The notes under the pieces were generated by a model. That model ran no database searches and had not been told where the DNA came from. It saw only the letters and a program-made list of their open reading frames with translations. This document shows positions 1 to 11,757 of a stretch of DNA of 64,000 nucleotides, piece after piece; the stretch's first letter is position 1, and every line of letters begins with the position of its first letter. Made by a program: the position numbers and the translations under genes. This DNA comes from Platerodrilus igneus (Eukaryota; Arthropoda; Insecta; Coleoptera; Lycidae), in NCBI GenBank assembly GCA_036346225.1, contig JARFIW010000599.1, positions 496,001 to 560,000 of the forward strand, in the 5' to 3' direction.

Positions 1-141
1 TTTTATTGGTCGAAACAATGACGCATATTTGTTTTGAAGCGTGGGAAAATTTTCTTGCCGCAAAATATAATAATTAATTCCCTAAAACATTGCTGAGAAC
101 TCAAAACCGCAATTATAATGCGTCATAACCTATTTAATTAT
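1..141 (-). repeat. Left LTR-like inverted arm of module 1
   Basis: This segment is the reverse complement of about 3411-3545 (shared 'tgagaactcaaa' and 'atgcgtcataacct'). Together they bracket the secreted-protein gene and its flank as inverted arms. The equivalent arm of module 2 is 7430-7665. Confidence 0.7.
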
Positions 142-227
142 AGTAAAAAGTCCCCTACGATTAATTATCATCTGACGCTTCCAGAGCCAATTAAAACGTA
201 ACGTACCTTATTACGCGATATTACATT

Positions 228-821
228 TTAGGTGAATATGCTATTTAAAAACTCTGCGTAGCTAAGCTCTACAACGACACTCACTATTTGAATGGTCCTT
301 AATAATTCCAACAACTCTACCAGCGAGTTCTACCACACCTTCCACCGTTGCTGCAATTGCTTTCTTTAATTTTTCTGGATCCCCATGTAAGTTGTGCTGT
401 ATGTTATTAATTAAGTCGGCTAAAGCATCCCCAACTTTAGCGGATCTATCGTGAAAGTCGTTGTTGTCCTCAACTGTAGGAATCTAAGAACCGCTATTGG
501 ATTAGGTACAAAAAACTTTCTACTAACCGCTTGGTTTACTCCATGGGTCGCAGTTTGAATTCCGTACATAACATCATTGCCCATTTCAACGAGTTGACAC
601 CTAGAGGACGAATTTGAAATTATTAAGTTCTTAAAGACGGTTGCTAGATTGCGTCCTTGTTCTTGTAGTTGTAGAAGCTTAGCTTCGCCTCTTCCATTGT
701 TTAAAAATAGATTTTCGGTTTTATTTCCTAAAATCTACCCAAAATAACTTGAACTGAAGAAAGTACAACTTACGTGTGCGATAAAAGAAATGTACAAAAT
801 AAAATGCAAGTTTAAATTCGT
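228..821 (-). pseudogene. Small secreted protein paralog 1, start codon lost
   Basis: Four exons can be read on the minus strand by comparison with the two other copies: 821-774, 734-528, 483-285 and 253-228, with introns of 39, 44 and 31 nt that begin GTAAGT, GTTAGT and GTGAGT and end TAG or CAG. Splicing would give about 159 residues: a hydrophobic signal-peptide-like start, then a helix-rich, charged, low-cysteine chain. All exons are open, but the ATG used in the other copies is ACG here, and the extra ATG just upstream in paralog 2 is ATC here. Translation would need another start, so I call it a probable pseudogene that died recently. Upstream sequence outside this reading, or a non-AUG start, could change that. 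Function is not recognised. Confidence 0.6.
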
Positions 822-1289
822 GATTATTAGGTCAGGTTTCAACTAGTATAGACCAAGACGTCACGAAAAATATATCATACTCCTTGATAAAAAATATAAA
901 TTCAAATAAATAAAAGAACAGTAATAAAACTTATGCGTCTTTATGGGATTAAAGGTCAAGTCTAAAAACCGATAATGCAATCTTGTACAAAGGACTGTAA
1001 CCTGTTTTTGTATCTCTTGAACTATGGTTGAATGACTTGCGTTGAAATTCTCGATATCTTTGTCTCTGAGAATGTTTAAAAATGGTCATGATCACAAAGG
1101 AAGAAGACAGTCACGTGATTATCTCAGATTCTGGAATAGACACAAGTACCGCTACGTGTAAAAAAGCATAACGTTATGAATATTAATTTGCTCTTAAGGG
1201 GAGGTAACCCGTAACAATTTAAAGGTGCTACGGCTAACTGCAGTGGCGCTGGAGTGGGTTTTTATGAAAGAAATAATAAATAATAAAAA

Positions 1290-4239
1290 TTAAGAAATAA
1301 AAATAATGAAATGACTGAAATACAAACAATCTATCTTATTATTTTAACTTACCCTGAAAGACTTTTTCTACTGTCATAATTGAGGGGCGCCAAACCGTCT
1401 GTCTTAGCAATCCCTGCGACATTATCCCAATATGCAAGACGGTTACTCCAAATAGGTCTCCTTTGCTTCGGAATTTCTAAATGTTATCAAATTAGATTTT
1501 ATTTTTCCCTCTACTACATTAAAAACGCTTAATTCTTATCATAATTTAAAAATTCTCAAAATTGAAGTTTCTATCAAATCGCTGAGATGACTGGATATCC
1601 TTTCACAAATTGATCTGTTTACCTAAAATTTAACCTAAACTTAACTTCTATTGGCATTAAATAATTGTAATATAAATACAAATATATTTTAAAAACCCAG
1701 TTTCATAACCACACAATGGCTAAGCATTACTAAAAGAAATGCTAAAAAAGAATTTTAAACCCATTAATAAGACTATCACTCCAATTTTTTCGTTTCCCAT
1801 ATTAAATTACAGGATGTTTTAAATCACATTGTCTGGAAATCTCCTTAATAACAAACAGAAAACAGTTAAAACGAACTTTTACTTATATCCTTTCATTGTC
1901 CTTTCAAAATACTAATGTTTTTTGCTCTAACTAACCCTAAATTCTACCTATAAAATATATTTGAATTTCCGTACGTACATACTTTTTAATATTTTAAAAT
2001 GTTCTAAACTTCCTTGCACGATAACATGATGATTGAATTTAACCAACATTCGTTCGATCGCTAATTCATCGTCCAACAAAATAACTACTGTCACGTTTGA
2101 TTAAGTTTCTACTACATGAATACAAACTCGTTTATATTTAACCATTCTCGTATACATTACTAAAAAGTATATACATAAAAGCTCAAATATTACTCACTGT
2201 TTGAATTCCTAAATATATCTTTAAATTTGAGTATGTTCAGAAACCAACAAAATTTCCAAATTAATGTAGGGGTGAACTTTCAAGGCCCTAACCCTTCTAA
2301 CTGGTCATTACAACATTAATTCTACAACACACTAATCAAAACGTACTTTGCTCGTCCGAGCGTAAATTAAAAAAAGTAAGTGGAACACCACACGTTTATT
2401 GTGCTTGTGGGAACTTCTATATTTTTAAGCTGTGTTTTGTCCACTTTTAACTCCCCTCTTACTACCTTTACTACTCCCTTGTATTATTACATATTGAAGT
2501 TTTCTAAATCCCCGCTTGAGGATAATTAATTCATTCAATCCGTTGGATGTCTAACTCATATCATTTCTCCCACTATCAAAAATTCGTTCTTCCGATGTAA
2601 TATATTTTAATCTATGCTTGGGTGCTACGTCATTATCACATTACTTTGTGTGAAGTTTGTAGTATTGTATTATTTTTGATGTCCTTTGTGGTCTGGATGG
2701 ACGATTTCTGTCTATTGTAAATTATCTTTTCATGTTAAATGCATTGTAATATATGTTTTCTTCTGCGGTTTTATTTAAGTCATCGTCCTGGTTTCTACAA
2801 TGTATTTAAAAGAAATAATTTTATACATTTTGAAGTTAAAGTTTGTTAGCTGAATGACCTTTATAGAAACAAAATTTGAAACATCATTCTTAATTAAGAT
2901 TAGTGAATTTTAAATTACAGAGTGCGTTCAGATATATTCTTTCTTTAAAATTAAACTTTTTTCTTCTCTATCAAATTTATAGCTAGCGTAATGCAACGCG
3001 TTATAGTACTTAGCGTTGTTTCAATTTTGTAACAAGTAAAATAAAAGCAGGGGATTAGTGTGGCGTGTTCTTATAACACACATTCGTCACTAACTTTTAC
3101 TCCACACCTTGAAGTGAAAACTACTACATCGTAAGTCAGAACTTGATTTAGATTATAGATTAATTTGCTATTTCGAATACTTAAACTCACTTTGATCAAT
3201 TTCTATTTTAAATCTGTCAACATTTAGCATATTTTTCTTGGAGTTTATTTTAATTTTTTATATTTGTTCGTTAGTTACTTCAAAGTATATAAATCAGATG
3301 TTGATATTCAGTCGCGTGTTTGTTTGTATTGTTTTTAGTTTGTTACGCCTCATTTGGCTACACAACGAATTAATTTTTGTAATTATTTTACAGGATTTTT
3401 TTTTCTAGAATTAAGTAGGTTATGACGCATTATAAATGCGGTTTTGAGTTCTCAACATTGTGCAGGAATCAATTATAATTATTAGTATGTATTTTGCGTA
3501 CGCTTTGAAATAATTATATGTTATTGTTTCGTCCAAAGAAAACGCGCTACGTTCAAAGAGTGGTGGACGGCGAAGAAAACGAACAGCGGCCATCATATTT
3601 AGACCACTGGACTACCGTACGTAAAAGACGAAGTAACGAGTCAGTGCGTTGTAATGCAGTGACGTTACTTGTGTCATCCTTTCCTTTCCTATCTTTTAAT
3701 ATTTGTTCCAGTATGTTGCAGATTATCAACGAATTTCACTGTAATCCGATAAATAGAAGACGCTGCAACCCATACCACCCAAGCGCAAGCGTACGTATTT
3801 ATAATCACAATTTCGCGCGGAAATTGCTGTAATACAAGGATTCGGTAATTTACTCTATCTTAACTATATAAATTAATAAACGTGAGTTTGATCAATTCTT
3901 CGAGTTAATCTTTCAGTATTGTAAAATTTATGCATTATTACGCCCTCTGTACGAGTACGCTATGAACTATTGTACCTTTTACCTGTCTAACTGGCAAGCA
4001 ACAAGTTCAATCTTGCGAGTGAAAAAGGTAGAAATTTATATTTCACAGGCTTTTGCAATCGACTTGCTAACTTTAGAACAAGAGTTGATAATCTAACTAT
4101 TTTAAATAAAAATGTATTAAGCAGCAGCTACCTAGATGGAAATATAAAAAATAAGGTTTTTAAATCTTACAAATGATAACATCTGGGAAATATAAAGCTA
4201 TTGGCAAAGCTGCTTGATTATTTTAACTGAATAAATGTA
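1290..4239. repeat. Near-identical block, copy A
   Basis: 2.95 kb matching 8817-11757 with only a handful of differences that I can see, most of them single-base changes in homopolymer length (for example near 1990, 3690 and 4110-4160). Apart from the arm at 3411-3990 I see no gene, RNA or known element in it. Confidence 0.85.
3411..3990 (+). repeat. Right LTR-like arm, module 1
   Basis: Begins 'aagtaggttatgacgcat' and carries blocks shared with LTR-like repeats elsewhere in the window: 'gcagtgacgtt', a 'gttgcag...caac' stretch followed by 'tttcactg', and 'attacgccctctgt' before 'ctatgaactat'. Related blocks occur in order at 4490-5015, 59165-59340 and 61620-61930. I read it as a decayed LTR fragment. 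The open frame inside (3518-3832) is not a gene. Confidence 0.6.
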
Positions 4240-4489
4240 GCATTTTGGACAGTCAATTGGCTTGGAAAATTCTTTCAATCACCATTGATCAGGTGACCAA
4301 CCGCCTTCTTTGTGATTTCGACGGGCTCATAGGCATAGACTGCACGACGAGGTATGTGGAACGCTTCTATGCTAGGTGGACTTCCTAGAGCCTACTGATT
4401 GTTACGCATTTTTTTAGGTTCACAGACCTTATTTTAAAAATTTATCATAGGGGATTTCCAATCCTAAATTTAGCAGGTATAAGAAGTTT

Positions 4490-5015
4490 ACAACGCATAA
4501 AAAGGTGTGATTTTGAGCTCTCAGCGTTGTAGGAAACTATTAGAAATAGTAGATTATGTTTATTATATATTTTGTGTGAATGGAATGTTAAATGGGACGT
4601 TTTCTCGCGATTTGAAGGATGCTGGGTTTGGCAAGTTGGTGTGAACGCGCGCCGTCATGATCTAGGAAATTACCTTAGGCTATCGTACCGAAACGACAAA
4701 GTGACCCAGTTAGTGCGGGCAATGCAGTGAAGTTACATTTGAAATTCATTGCCGTACTAACGTTTTAATTATCTTTTTATTCCATTATGTTGTAGAGTAT
4801 GTACGACCTTCGCTGAATCTAAATAAAGGCAAATGAGCTATTGTGTCCCACGCAAACGCAGTTAGACAACAATACGTGGTAATATAAGGATCTAAATGAT
4901 TGAAGATGAACCATTTCATTGTGTAAGTTCACTCTTGTATTGAAAAATGTCCGTAATATTATTACGCCTTCTGTATAACCACGCAATGAACTATAGTACA
5001 TTTACTTGTAACTGT
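4490..5015 (+). repeat. Second LTR-like arm, direct copy of 3411-3990
   Basis: Diverged direct repeat of the preceding arm: 'acgcataaaaaggtgtgattttgag' corresponds to the phrase at 3425, and 'ttattacgcc' with 'caatgaactatagtac' to that at 3937. It is absent from module 3. Confidence 0.55.
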
Positions 5016-5129
5016 GTTTATCCATAATGCACTCGTAACCCACCCTTCTCTCAGGCAATTGACATCTCAGTACTGTTGAATTGTCCTTCAGGATGTCTGA
5101 GGGGTGCGGATGATGGCATTTCGCCCTTA

Positions 5130-5510
5130 TAGTCTGTTTATTTTCCTCTTCATATTCTTGTTCTTCGGTCGTCATTAACTTCTTTGTGTACTTAGTCACT
5201 GCGCTCCAGTTTTTTGGGCTGCTAAGAGTAATGTCGATAATACTGTCCGTAGTCAGGACCAAATCCGTTTTCAGTTCCAGAGTCGTTCTCTGTCTGTGTC
5301 ATCATTCACAGTCGAACGTGTGTTTAGCGTCGTCCTCTAAGTCTGTGGCCTTCTTTTTTATTCTATACAGATAGTTCTTGAAGCAACTACAACCTGTAAG
5401 TGCTTGTGTCAATTGGAAGTCCAGGTTATCCTGTTTCTTTTTTCTCACCGGTTGAGATCGAGTATTAATGCGAACGTCCGTATTTCTTTTCGTAACCGAC
5501 TCCACCTGCT
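5130..5510 (-). pseudogene. C-terminal fragment of an R1-like non-LTR retrotransposon polyprotein
   Basis: Read on the minus strand in two frames. The first part (about 5505-5305) contains DFQLTQALTG, a CF..YLYRI stretch and then DDAKHTFDCE. The second (about 5262-5130) continues with DSIIDITLSSPKNWSAV and a Glu-rich tail. This is the order seen at the C-terminus of R1/TRAS-type reverse-transcriptase proteins: LTQ-LTGHGCF-YL-RI, a Cys/His knuckle with D-A-HT-F-C, a linker and a helix around NW. The GHG and the first cysteines of the knuckle are lost, and there is a frameshift or stop near 5300. It is a dead 3' relic, antisense to the surrounding LTR-like arms. Coding for the RT itself is not present. 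Confidence 0.65.
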
Positions 5511-5882
5511 TTGCTACTTGTTCATAGATTTTTTTTTTGCTAGTTCCGTTTCTGTTTCCTACTTCTTAGTCTGGAATATCGTCTTTCGTTCCTCCACTAC
5601 CAAGTTAGTTATGCTTACAACCACTAGCACGTCATTCATCGCCACAATATTACTTGCTAATTAGTTAGATATAAAGGTATTTCAATTCATCGCGTGGTAG
5701 TACAGAGAGCGTAGTAATATTGCACAGATTTTATAATACAAAAAGGAAAATAATCAGCACCATAAAATTTTTGATCTGATTGAATGGCTTGCCCTGATAC
5801 CTTCGATATTTTTAGCCTTGAGGATGTGTAAATGTTCGTGACTGCGAAAGAAGAAGACAGTCACAAGTACTTAGTGATGTAC

Positions 5883-5957
5883 CAATTTTGTAACGAATAA
5901 AATAAAGATAAGGGATCAATGCGGCGTGGTTTTGTAACACACGCATGCGTCACTAGC
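5883..5957. repeat. Recurrent ~70-bp motif with 'acacacgcatgcgtcact'
   Basis: An AT-rich lead (taaaataaag), 'gggatcaatg', a cgtg step and then 'acacacgcatgcgtcact'. Recognisable copies lie near 3025-3095, 10550-10620 and 17655-17728, in the same orientation. It marks the point where modules 1 and 3 re-synchronise, so it may be the footprint of a recombination or insertion. A promoter role is possible but unsupported. Confidence 0.5.
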
Positions 5958-6904
5958 TTTTACTATACAGTATAATATCAGCAAGGGCCGCTACACTTGC
6001 GGCCACGTCCTTAATGTTCCACCAGAAAGGTACAACATTGGGTTTAAACGCGAAAAATTTAACGTGCTTTAAATAACTCTGACTTCAAAATTAATTAACG
6101 ATGAATAAAATGTATGAACTAAAACTAAAGTTGGGGTTTAAAGAATGGTATTCATTGCGTTGACTTTGGAGTGTATCTGATCAGCAAGACACTAGCAAAA
6201 AATAAAAGTGGAGGAATAGTAGCTGCCAGCTCTCTACCGGTGTGGCCTGAGGAGTCGTCTTAAAATATTTAAATCTAGCTAACTAATATTTGCCAACGGA
6301 TTTAAATTTCTAAGCATACGCTCAATTTATTAATACGAATCCAGCTAATTCTTCCTGTTTTATAAATTTACAATATCTTCCTCCTTAGGCTAAGTATTTT
6401 ATTTTAACTTCAGCCTAAATTCGTCCTTAACATTTCCTATCGTTCCTTAACTGACTTATATTCTAATTCCAATTTTTCTACTTATAAATACTACGACCAA
6501 TAATAGGCGACAAAACCCCAAACAAAACAAATCAATCGACAAAACCATAAAATATATAAACGCACTTTATAGGCACAAAATATAGTTATATAAATATCTA
6601 AAAAAAAATCATAAGGCATATAACAGTGCGTAGAATAGCAAAAAGCATCACCCAAATCATCAGGTGTTTTTACTGTACAGATTGAAATGGAAAACTATAA
6701 TATCGTATGTCGGAACATGATTTAGATTTGTCAGTTCTACTCTTATTTAATGCTAATTCTATTTTCTTACAATTGTTCTACTTTTTTTGGTACTCCGAAT
6801 ACTTTAGAAGATTATGCAACCAACCATACTCCTAACTAACTGATCATTATGTACACAACTTGCAAATAAATAGCGTGCATGCATAAAACATCCCCCAATC
6901 AATA

Positions 6905-7102
6905 ATGGGCTCGTCTGATGCTCCTAAATACAAAATAGAACCGTTCGAATATACAATACAAACAAATTTCGATATAAATCACTTCTTGTGTTCTCTTTTT
7001 ATGAAAGCCACTAAACTTTTTGGAGGGAACTTAAGAATACAAGACGCAAGTCACCAAGCTCCTCGTGCACTAACGATTTTTCTTCAGATTATTTCGTTGT
7101 GA
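6905..7102 (+). other. Open frame conserved between modules, coding status unclear (65 aa)
   Basis: Starts MGSSDAPKYKIEPFEYTIQT and ends FLQIISL. Its partner at 18642-18839 has the same length and no indels. I count about seven silent and about seventeen amino-acid-changing differences, which gives no sign of purifying selection. There is no signal peptide or motif that I know, and no splice site or promoter obviously attached. It is either a short fast-evolving gene or a frame that happened to stay open. Confidence 0.3.
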
Positions 7103-7429
7103 CCACCAAATCTAACGGGACAAAATGAAGCGAACTCTCACAACGTTATGTACAAAATCCCGTCATAGCTTGGACTGATCCACATCTGAAGCCACCACGA
7201 CCACCTCATACAGCACGCAACACCAACAAGCACGTCAGGATTTGGAATATTTCGTCATCAGTTCGCTTTAATTTCTATCAACTAAGTTAGCCGGCGCCAG
7301 TGTCTCCGCCCACCAGCTGCAAGCTATTAAAACATGTAAATCCAACTACTTGCACCGCCACTATAACTTCAAACGGCAGTAATAGATAATCACTTAGTAC
7401 CAGGTGTGGTTCAGCATACTTCTCACTTG

Positions 7430-7665
7430 TCTTTCAGATACGGCAATTACGTGTTGAATAGCAGGCATCATGACCGTCGTTGTTTTTCTTGCTTTTTCAC
7501 CTTTTCTTGTACGTATCGTGTTCTTATTGGTCGAAACAATGACGCATATTTGTTTCGAAGCGTGGGAAAACTTCATTGCCGCAAAATATAATAATTAATT
7601 CCCTAAATCATTGCTGAGAACTCAAATCCGCAATTATAATGCGTCATAACCTACTTAATTATATC
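7430..7665 (-). repeat. Left LTR-like inverted arm of module 2
   Basis: Reverse complement, with divergence, of the right arm starting near 10932. The match can be followed outward through 'gaaacaatgacgca' to the 'catgaccgtcgttg' phrase near 7470. The arm is therefore at least 230 nt. Confidence 0.65.
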
Positions 7666-7750
7666 TAAAAAGTCGCATACGATTAATTATCAATTAGAAG
7701 CTTGCGGAGCCAATTAAGACGCAACATATTTAATTACGAGATATTAAATT

Positions 7751-8344
7751 TTAGGTGAATATGATATTTAAAAACTCTGCGTAGTTAAGCTCTCCAGCGA
7801 TACTCACTATTTGAATGGTCCTTAATAATTCCAACAACTGTATCAGCGAGTTCTACTACACCTTCTACTGTTGCCGCAATTGCTTCCTTTAATTTTTCTG
7901 GATTCCCATGTAAGTTGTGCTGTACGTTATTAATTAAGTCGGCTAAAGCATCCCCAACTTTAGCGGATCTATCGTGAAAGTCGTTGTTGTCTTCAACTGT
8001 AGGAATCTAAAAACCGCTCTTAGATTAGGTACAAAAGACTTTCTACCAACCGCTTGGTTTACTCCATGGACCGCAGTTTGAATTCCGTACACAATATCAT
8101 TGCCCATTTCAACGAGTTGACACCTGGAGGACGAATTTGAAATTATTAAGTTCTTAAGGGCGGTTGCAAGATAGCGTCCTTGTTCTTGTAGTTGTAAAAG
8201 CTTAGCTTCGCCTCTTCCATTGTTTAAAAATAGATTTTCGGTTTTATTTCCTAAAACCTACCCAAAATAACTTGAACTGAAGAAAGTTCAACTTACGTGT
8301 GCGAAAAAAGAAATGTACAAAATAAAATATAAGTTTAAATTCAT
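7751..8344 (-). CDS. Small secreted helix-rich protein, paralog 2 (four exons)
   Basis: Exons 8344-8297, 8257-8051, 8006-7808 and 7776-7751 join in frame to about 159 residues. Two ATG codons lie in tandem (8347 and 8344). Exon 1 encodes a signal-peptide-like stretch (MNLNLYFILYISFFAH), continued by VLGNK at the start of exon 2. The mature part has the motif LLQLQEQG, the near-invariant SSRCQLVE with the only cysteine, and VQHNLHG before a helix ending in IIKDHSN. The introns (39, 44 and 31 nt) have GT-AG ends; introns 1 and 2 must be removed because they hold a stop or shift the frame, whereas the 31-nt intron 3 is less certain. Family unknown. Length, helix content and secretion are loosely like apolipophorin-III-type or effector-type secreted proteins, but this is only a comparison of gross features. 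Confidence 0.62.
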
Positions 8345-8816
8345 CATTATTAGGTCGGGTTTGAACTAGTATAGACCAGGACACCAAGAAAAATATATCA
8401 TACTCCTTGATAAAAAAATATAGATTCAAATAAATAAAAGAACAATAATAGAACTTATGCGTCTTTATGGGATTAAAGGCCAAGTTTAAAAACCGATAAT
8501 CCAATCTTGTACAACGTACTGTAACCTGTTTTGTATCATTCTTGAACTAGGTTGAATGACTTGCGTTGATATTCTTGATGTCTTCGGCTTTGACGATGTT
8601 TAAAAATGGCCATGATCACGAAAGCAGAAGGCAGTTACGTAATTAACTCAGATTCTGGAATGGACACAAGTACTGTTACGTGTAAAAAAGCATAACGTTA
8701 TGAATATTGATTTGCCCTTAAGGGGAGGTGACCCTGTAACAATTTAACGGTGCTACGGCTAATTGCAGTGGCACTGAAGTGTGTATCTATAAAAAAAAGG
8801 TAAAATAGTAAAAATA

Positions 8817-11757
8817 AAGAAATAAAAATAATGAAATGACTGAAATACAAACAATCTATCTTATTATTTTAACTTACCCTGAAAGACTTTTTCTACTGTC
8901 ATAATTGAGGGGCGCCAAACCGTCTGTCTTAGCAATCCCTGCGACATTATCCCAATATGCAAGACGGTTACTCCAAATAGGTCTCCTTTGCTTCGGAATT
9001 TCTAAATGTTATCAAATTAGATTTTATTTTTCCCTCTACTACATTAAAAACGCTTAATTCTTATCATAATTTAAAAATTCTCAAAATTGAAGTTTCTATC
9101 AAATCGCTGAGATGACTGGATATCCTTTCACAAATTGATCTGTTTACCTAAAATTTAACCTAAACTTAACTTCTATTGGCATTAAATAATTGTAATATAA
9201 ATACAAATATATTTTAAAAACCCAGTTTCATAACCACACAATGGCTAAGCATTACTAAAAGAAATGCTAAAAAAGAATTTTAAACCCATTAATAAGACTA
9301 TCACTCCAATTTTTTCGTTTCCCATATTAAATTACAGGATGTTTTAAATCACATTGTCTGGAAATCTCCTTAATAACAAACAGAAAACAGTTAAAACGAA
9401 CTTTTACTTATATCCTTTCATTGTCCTTTCAAAATACTAATGTTTTTTGCTCTAACTAACCCTAAATTCTACCTATAAAATATATTTAAATTTCCGTACG
9501 TACATACTTTTAATATTTTAAAATGTTCTAAACTTCCTTGCACGATAACATGATGATTGAATTTAACCAACATTCGTTCGATCGCTAATTCATCGTCCAA
9601 CAAAATAACTACTGTCACGTTTGATTAAGTTTCTACTACATGAATACAAACTCGTTTATATTTAACCATTCTCGTATACATTACTAAAAAGTATATACAT
9701 AAAAGCTCAAATATTACTCACTGTTTGAATTCCTAAATATATCTTTAAATTTGAGTATGTTCAGAAACCAACAAAATTTCCAAATTAATGTAGGGGTGAA
9801 CTTTCAAGGCCCTAACCCTTCTAACTGGTCATTACAACATTAATTCTACAACACACTAATCAAAACGTACTTTGCTCGTCCGAGCGTAAATTAAAAAAAG
9901 TAAGTGGAACACCACACGTTTATTGTGCTTGTGGGAACTTCTATATTTTTAAGCTGTGTTTTGTCCACTTTTAACTCCCCTCTTACTACCTTTACTACTC
10001 CCTTGTATTATTACATATTGAAGTTTTCTAAATCCCCGCTTGAGGATAATTAATTCATTCAATCCGTTGGATGTCTAACTCATATCATTTCTCCCACTAT
10101 CAAAAATTCGTTCTTCCGATGTAATATATTTTAATCTATGCTTGGGTGCTACGTCATTATCACATTACTTTGTGTGAAGTTTGTAGTATTGTATTATTTT
10201 TGATGTCCTTTGTGGTCTGGATGGACGATTTCTGTCTATTGTAAATTATCTTTTCATGTTAAATGCATTGTAATATATGTTTTCTTCTGCGGTTTTATTT
10301 AAGTCATCGTCCTGGTTTCTACAATGTATTTAAAAGAAATAATTTTATACATTTTGAAGTTAAAGTTTGTTAGCTGAATGACCTTTATAGAAACAAAATT
10401 TGAAACATCATTCTTAATTAAGATTAGTGAATTTTAAATTACAGAGTGCGTTCAGATATATTCTTTCTTTAAAATTAAACTTTTTTCTTCTCTATCAAAT
10501 TTATAGCTAGCGTAATGCAACGCGTTATAGTACTTAGCGTTGTTTCAATTTTGTAACAAGTAAAATAAAAGCAGGGGATTAGTGTGGCGTGTTCTTATAA
10601 CACACATTCGTCACTAACTTTTACTCCACACCTTGAAGTGAAAACTACTACATCGTAAGTCAGAACTTGATTTAGATTATAGATTAATTTGCTATTTCGA
10701 ATACTTAAACTCACTTTGATCAATTTCTATTTTAAATCTGTCAACATTTAGCATATTTTTCTTGGAGTTTATTTTAATTTTTTATATTTGTTCGTTAGTT
10801 ACTTCAAAGTATATAAATCAGATGTTGATATTCAGTCGCGTGTTTGTTTGTATTGTTTTTAGTTTGTTACGCCTCATTTGGCTACACAACGAATTAATTT
10901 TTGTAATTATTTTACAGGATTTTTTTTTCTAGAATTAAGTAGGTTATGACGCATTATAAATGCGGTTTTGAGTTCTCAACATTGTGCAGGAATCAATTAT
11001 AATTATTAGTATGTATTTTGCGTACGCTTTGAAATAATTATATGTTATTGTTTCGTCCAAAGAAAACGCGCTACGTTCAAAGAGTGGTGGACGGCGAAGA
11101 AAACGAACAGCGGCCATCATATTTAGACCACTGGACTACCGTACGTAAAAGACGAAGTAACGAGTCAGTGCGTTGTAATGCAGTGACGTTACTTGTGTCA
11201 TCCTTTCCCTTTCCCTATCTTTTAATATTTGTTCCAGTATGTTGCAGATTATCAACGAATTTCACTGTAATCCGATAAATAGAAGACGCTGCAACCCATA
11301 CCACCCAAGCGCAAGCGTACGTATTTATAATCACAATTTCGCGCGGAAATTGCTGTAATACAAGGATTCGGTAATTTACTCTATCTTAACTATATAAATT
11401 AATAAACGTGAGTTTGATCAATTCTTCGAGTTAATCTTTCAGTATTGTAAAATTTATGCATTATTACGCCCTCTGTACGAGTACGCTATGAACTATTGTA
11501 CCTTTTACCTGTCTAACTGGCAAGCAACAAGTTCAATCTTGCGAGTGAAAAAGGTAGAAATTTATATTTCACAGGCTTTTGCAATCGACTTGCTAACTTT
11601 AGAACAAGAGTTGATAATCTAACTATTTTAAATAAAATGTATTAAGCAGCAGCTACCTAGATGGAAATATAAAAATAAGGTTTTAAATCTTACAAATGAT
11701 AACATCTGGGAAATATAAAGCTATTGGCAAAGCTGCTTGATTATTTTAACTGAATAA
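8817..11757. repeat. Near-identical block, copy B
   Basis: Partner of 1290-4239. The left boundary is sharp: at 8770-8816 the two modules differ at many positions, then agree from 'agaaataaaaataatgaaa' onward. The right end coincides with the junction to the AT-rich block. Confidence 0.85.
10932..11515 (+). repeat. Right LTR-like arm, module 2
   Basis: Almost identical copy of 3411-3990. The main differences are runs of C ('tttcctttcc' versus 'tttccctttccc' near 11205) that change the frame of the accidental ORF. That supports treating the ORF as non-coding. Confidence 0.7.

Larger units (their letters stand above)
1..7522. repeat. Tandem module 1 (about 7.5 kb)
   Basis: Left copy of a large tandem duplication: the sequence from position 3 reappears from about 7524 in the same order. 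It holds the start-less secreted-protein copy (228-821), a long gene-free stretch, LTR-like arms near 3.4 and 4.5 kb, a retrotransposon relic at 5.1-5.5 kb and a 65-codon open frame at 6905. Homology to module 3 ends near 7407, at a shared phrase around 'aatcacttagta'. The left edge is cut by the window. The exact duplication boundary is inferred by eye. Confidence 0.8.
7523..11757. repeat. Tandem module 2, truncated on the right
   Basis: Second copy of the module. The first 1.3 kb, which includes the intact secreted-protein gene, is clearly diverged from module 1, while 8817-11757 is almost identical to 1290-4239. Homology stops abruptly at about 11757, where an unrelated AT-rich block begins, so the part corresponding to 4240-7400 of module 1 is missing. 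Confidence 0.8.

Noticed and set aside
3518..3832. 104-codon frame MLLFRPKKTRYVQRVV...
   Set aside because: Its near-identical copy at 11042 is frameshifted by extra C bases, and the sequence is an LTR-like arm that recurs elsewhere without the frame.
6640..6680. Further hammerhead cores at other 'catcag' sites (6655, 14453, 49350, 52209)
   Set aside because: None has the GAAA-stem III-cleavage site combination or paired stems; only 37990-38030 is complete.
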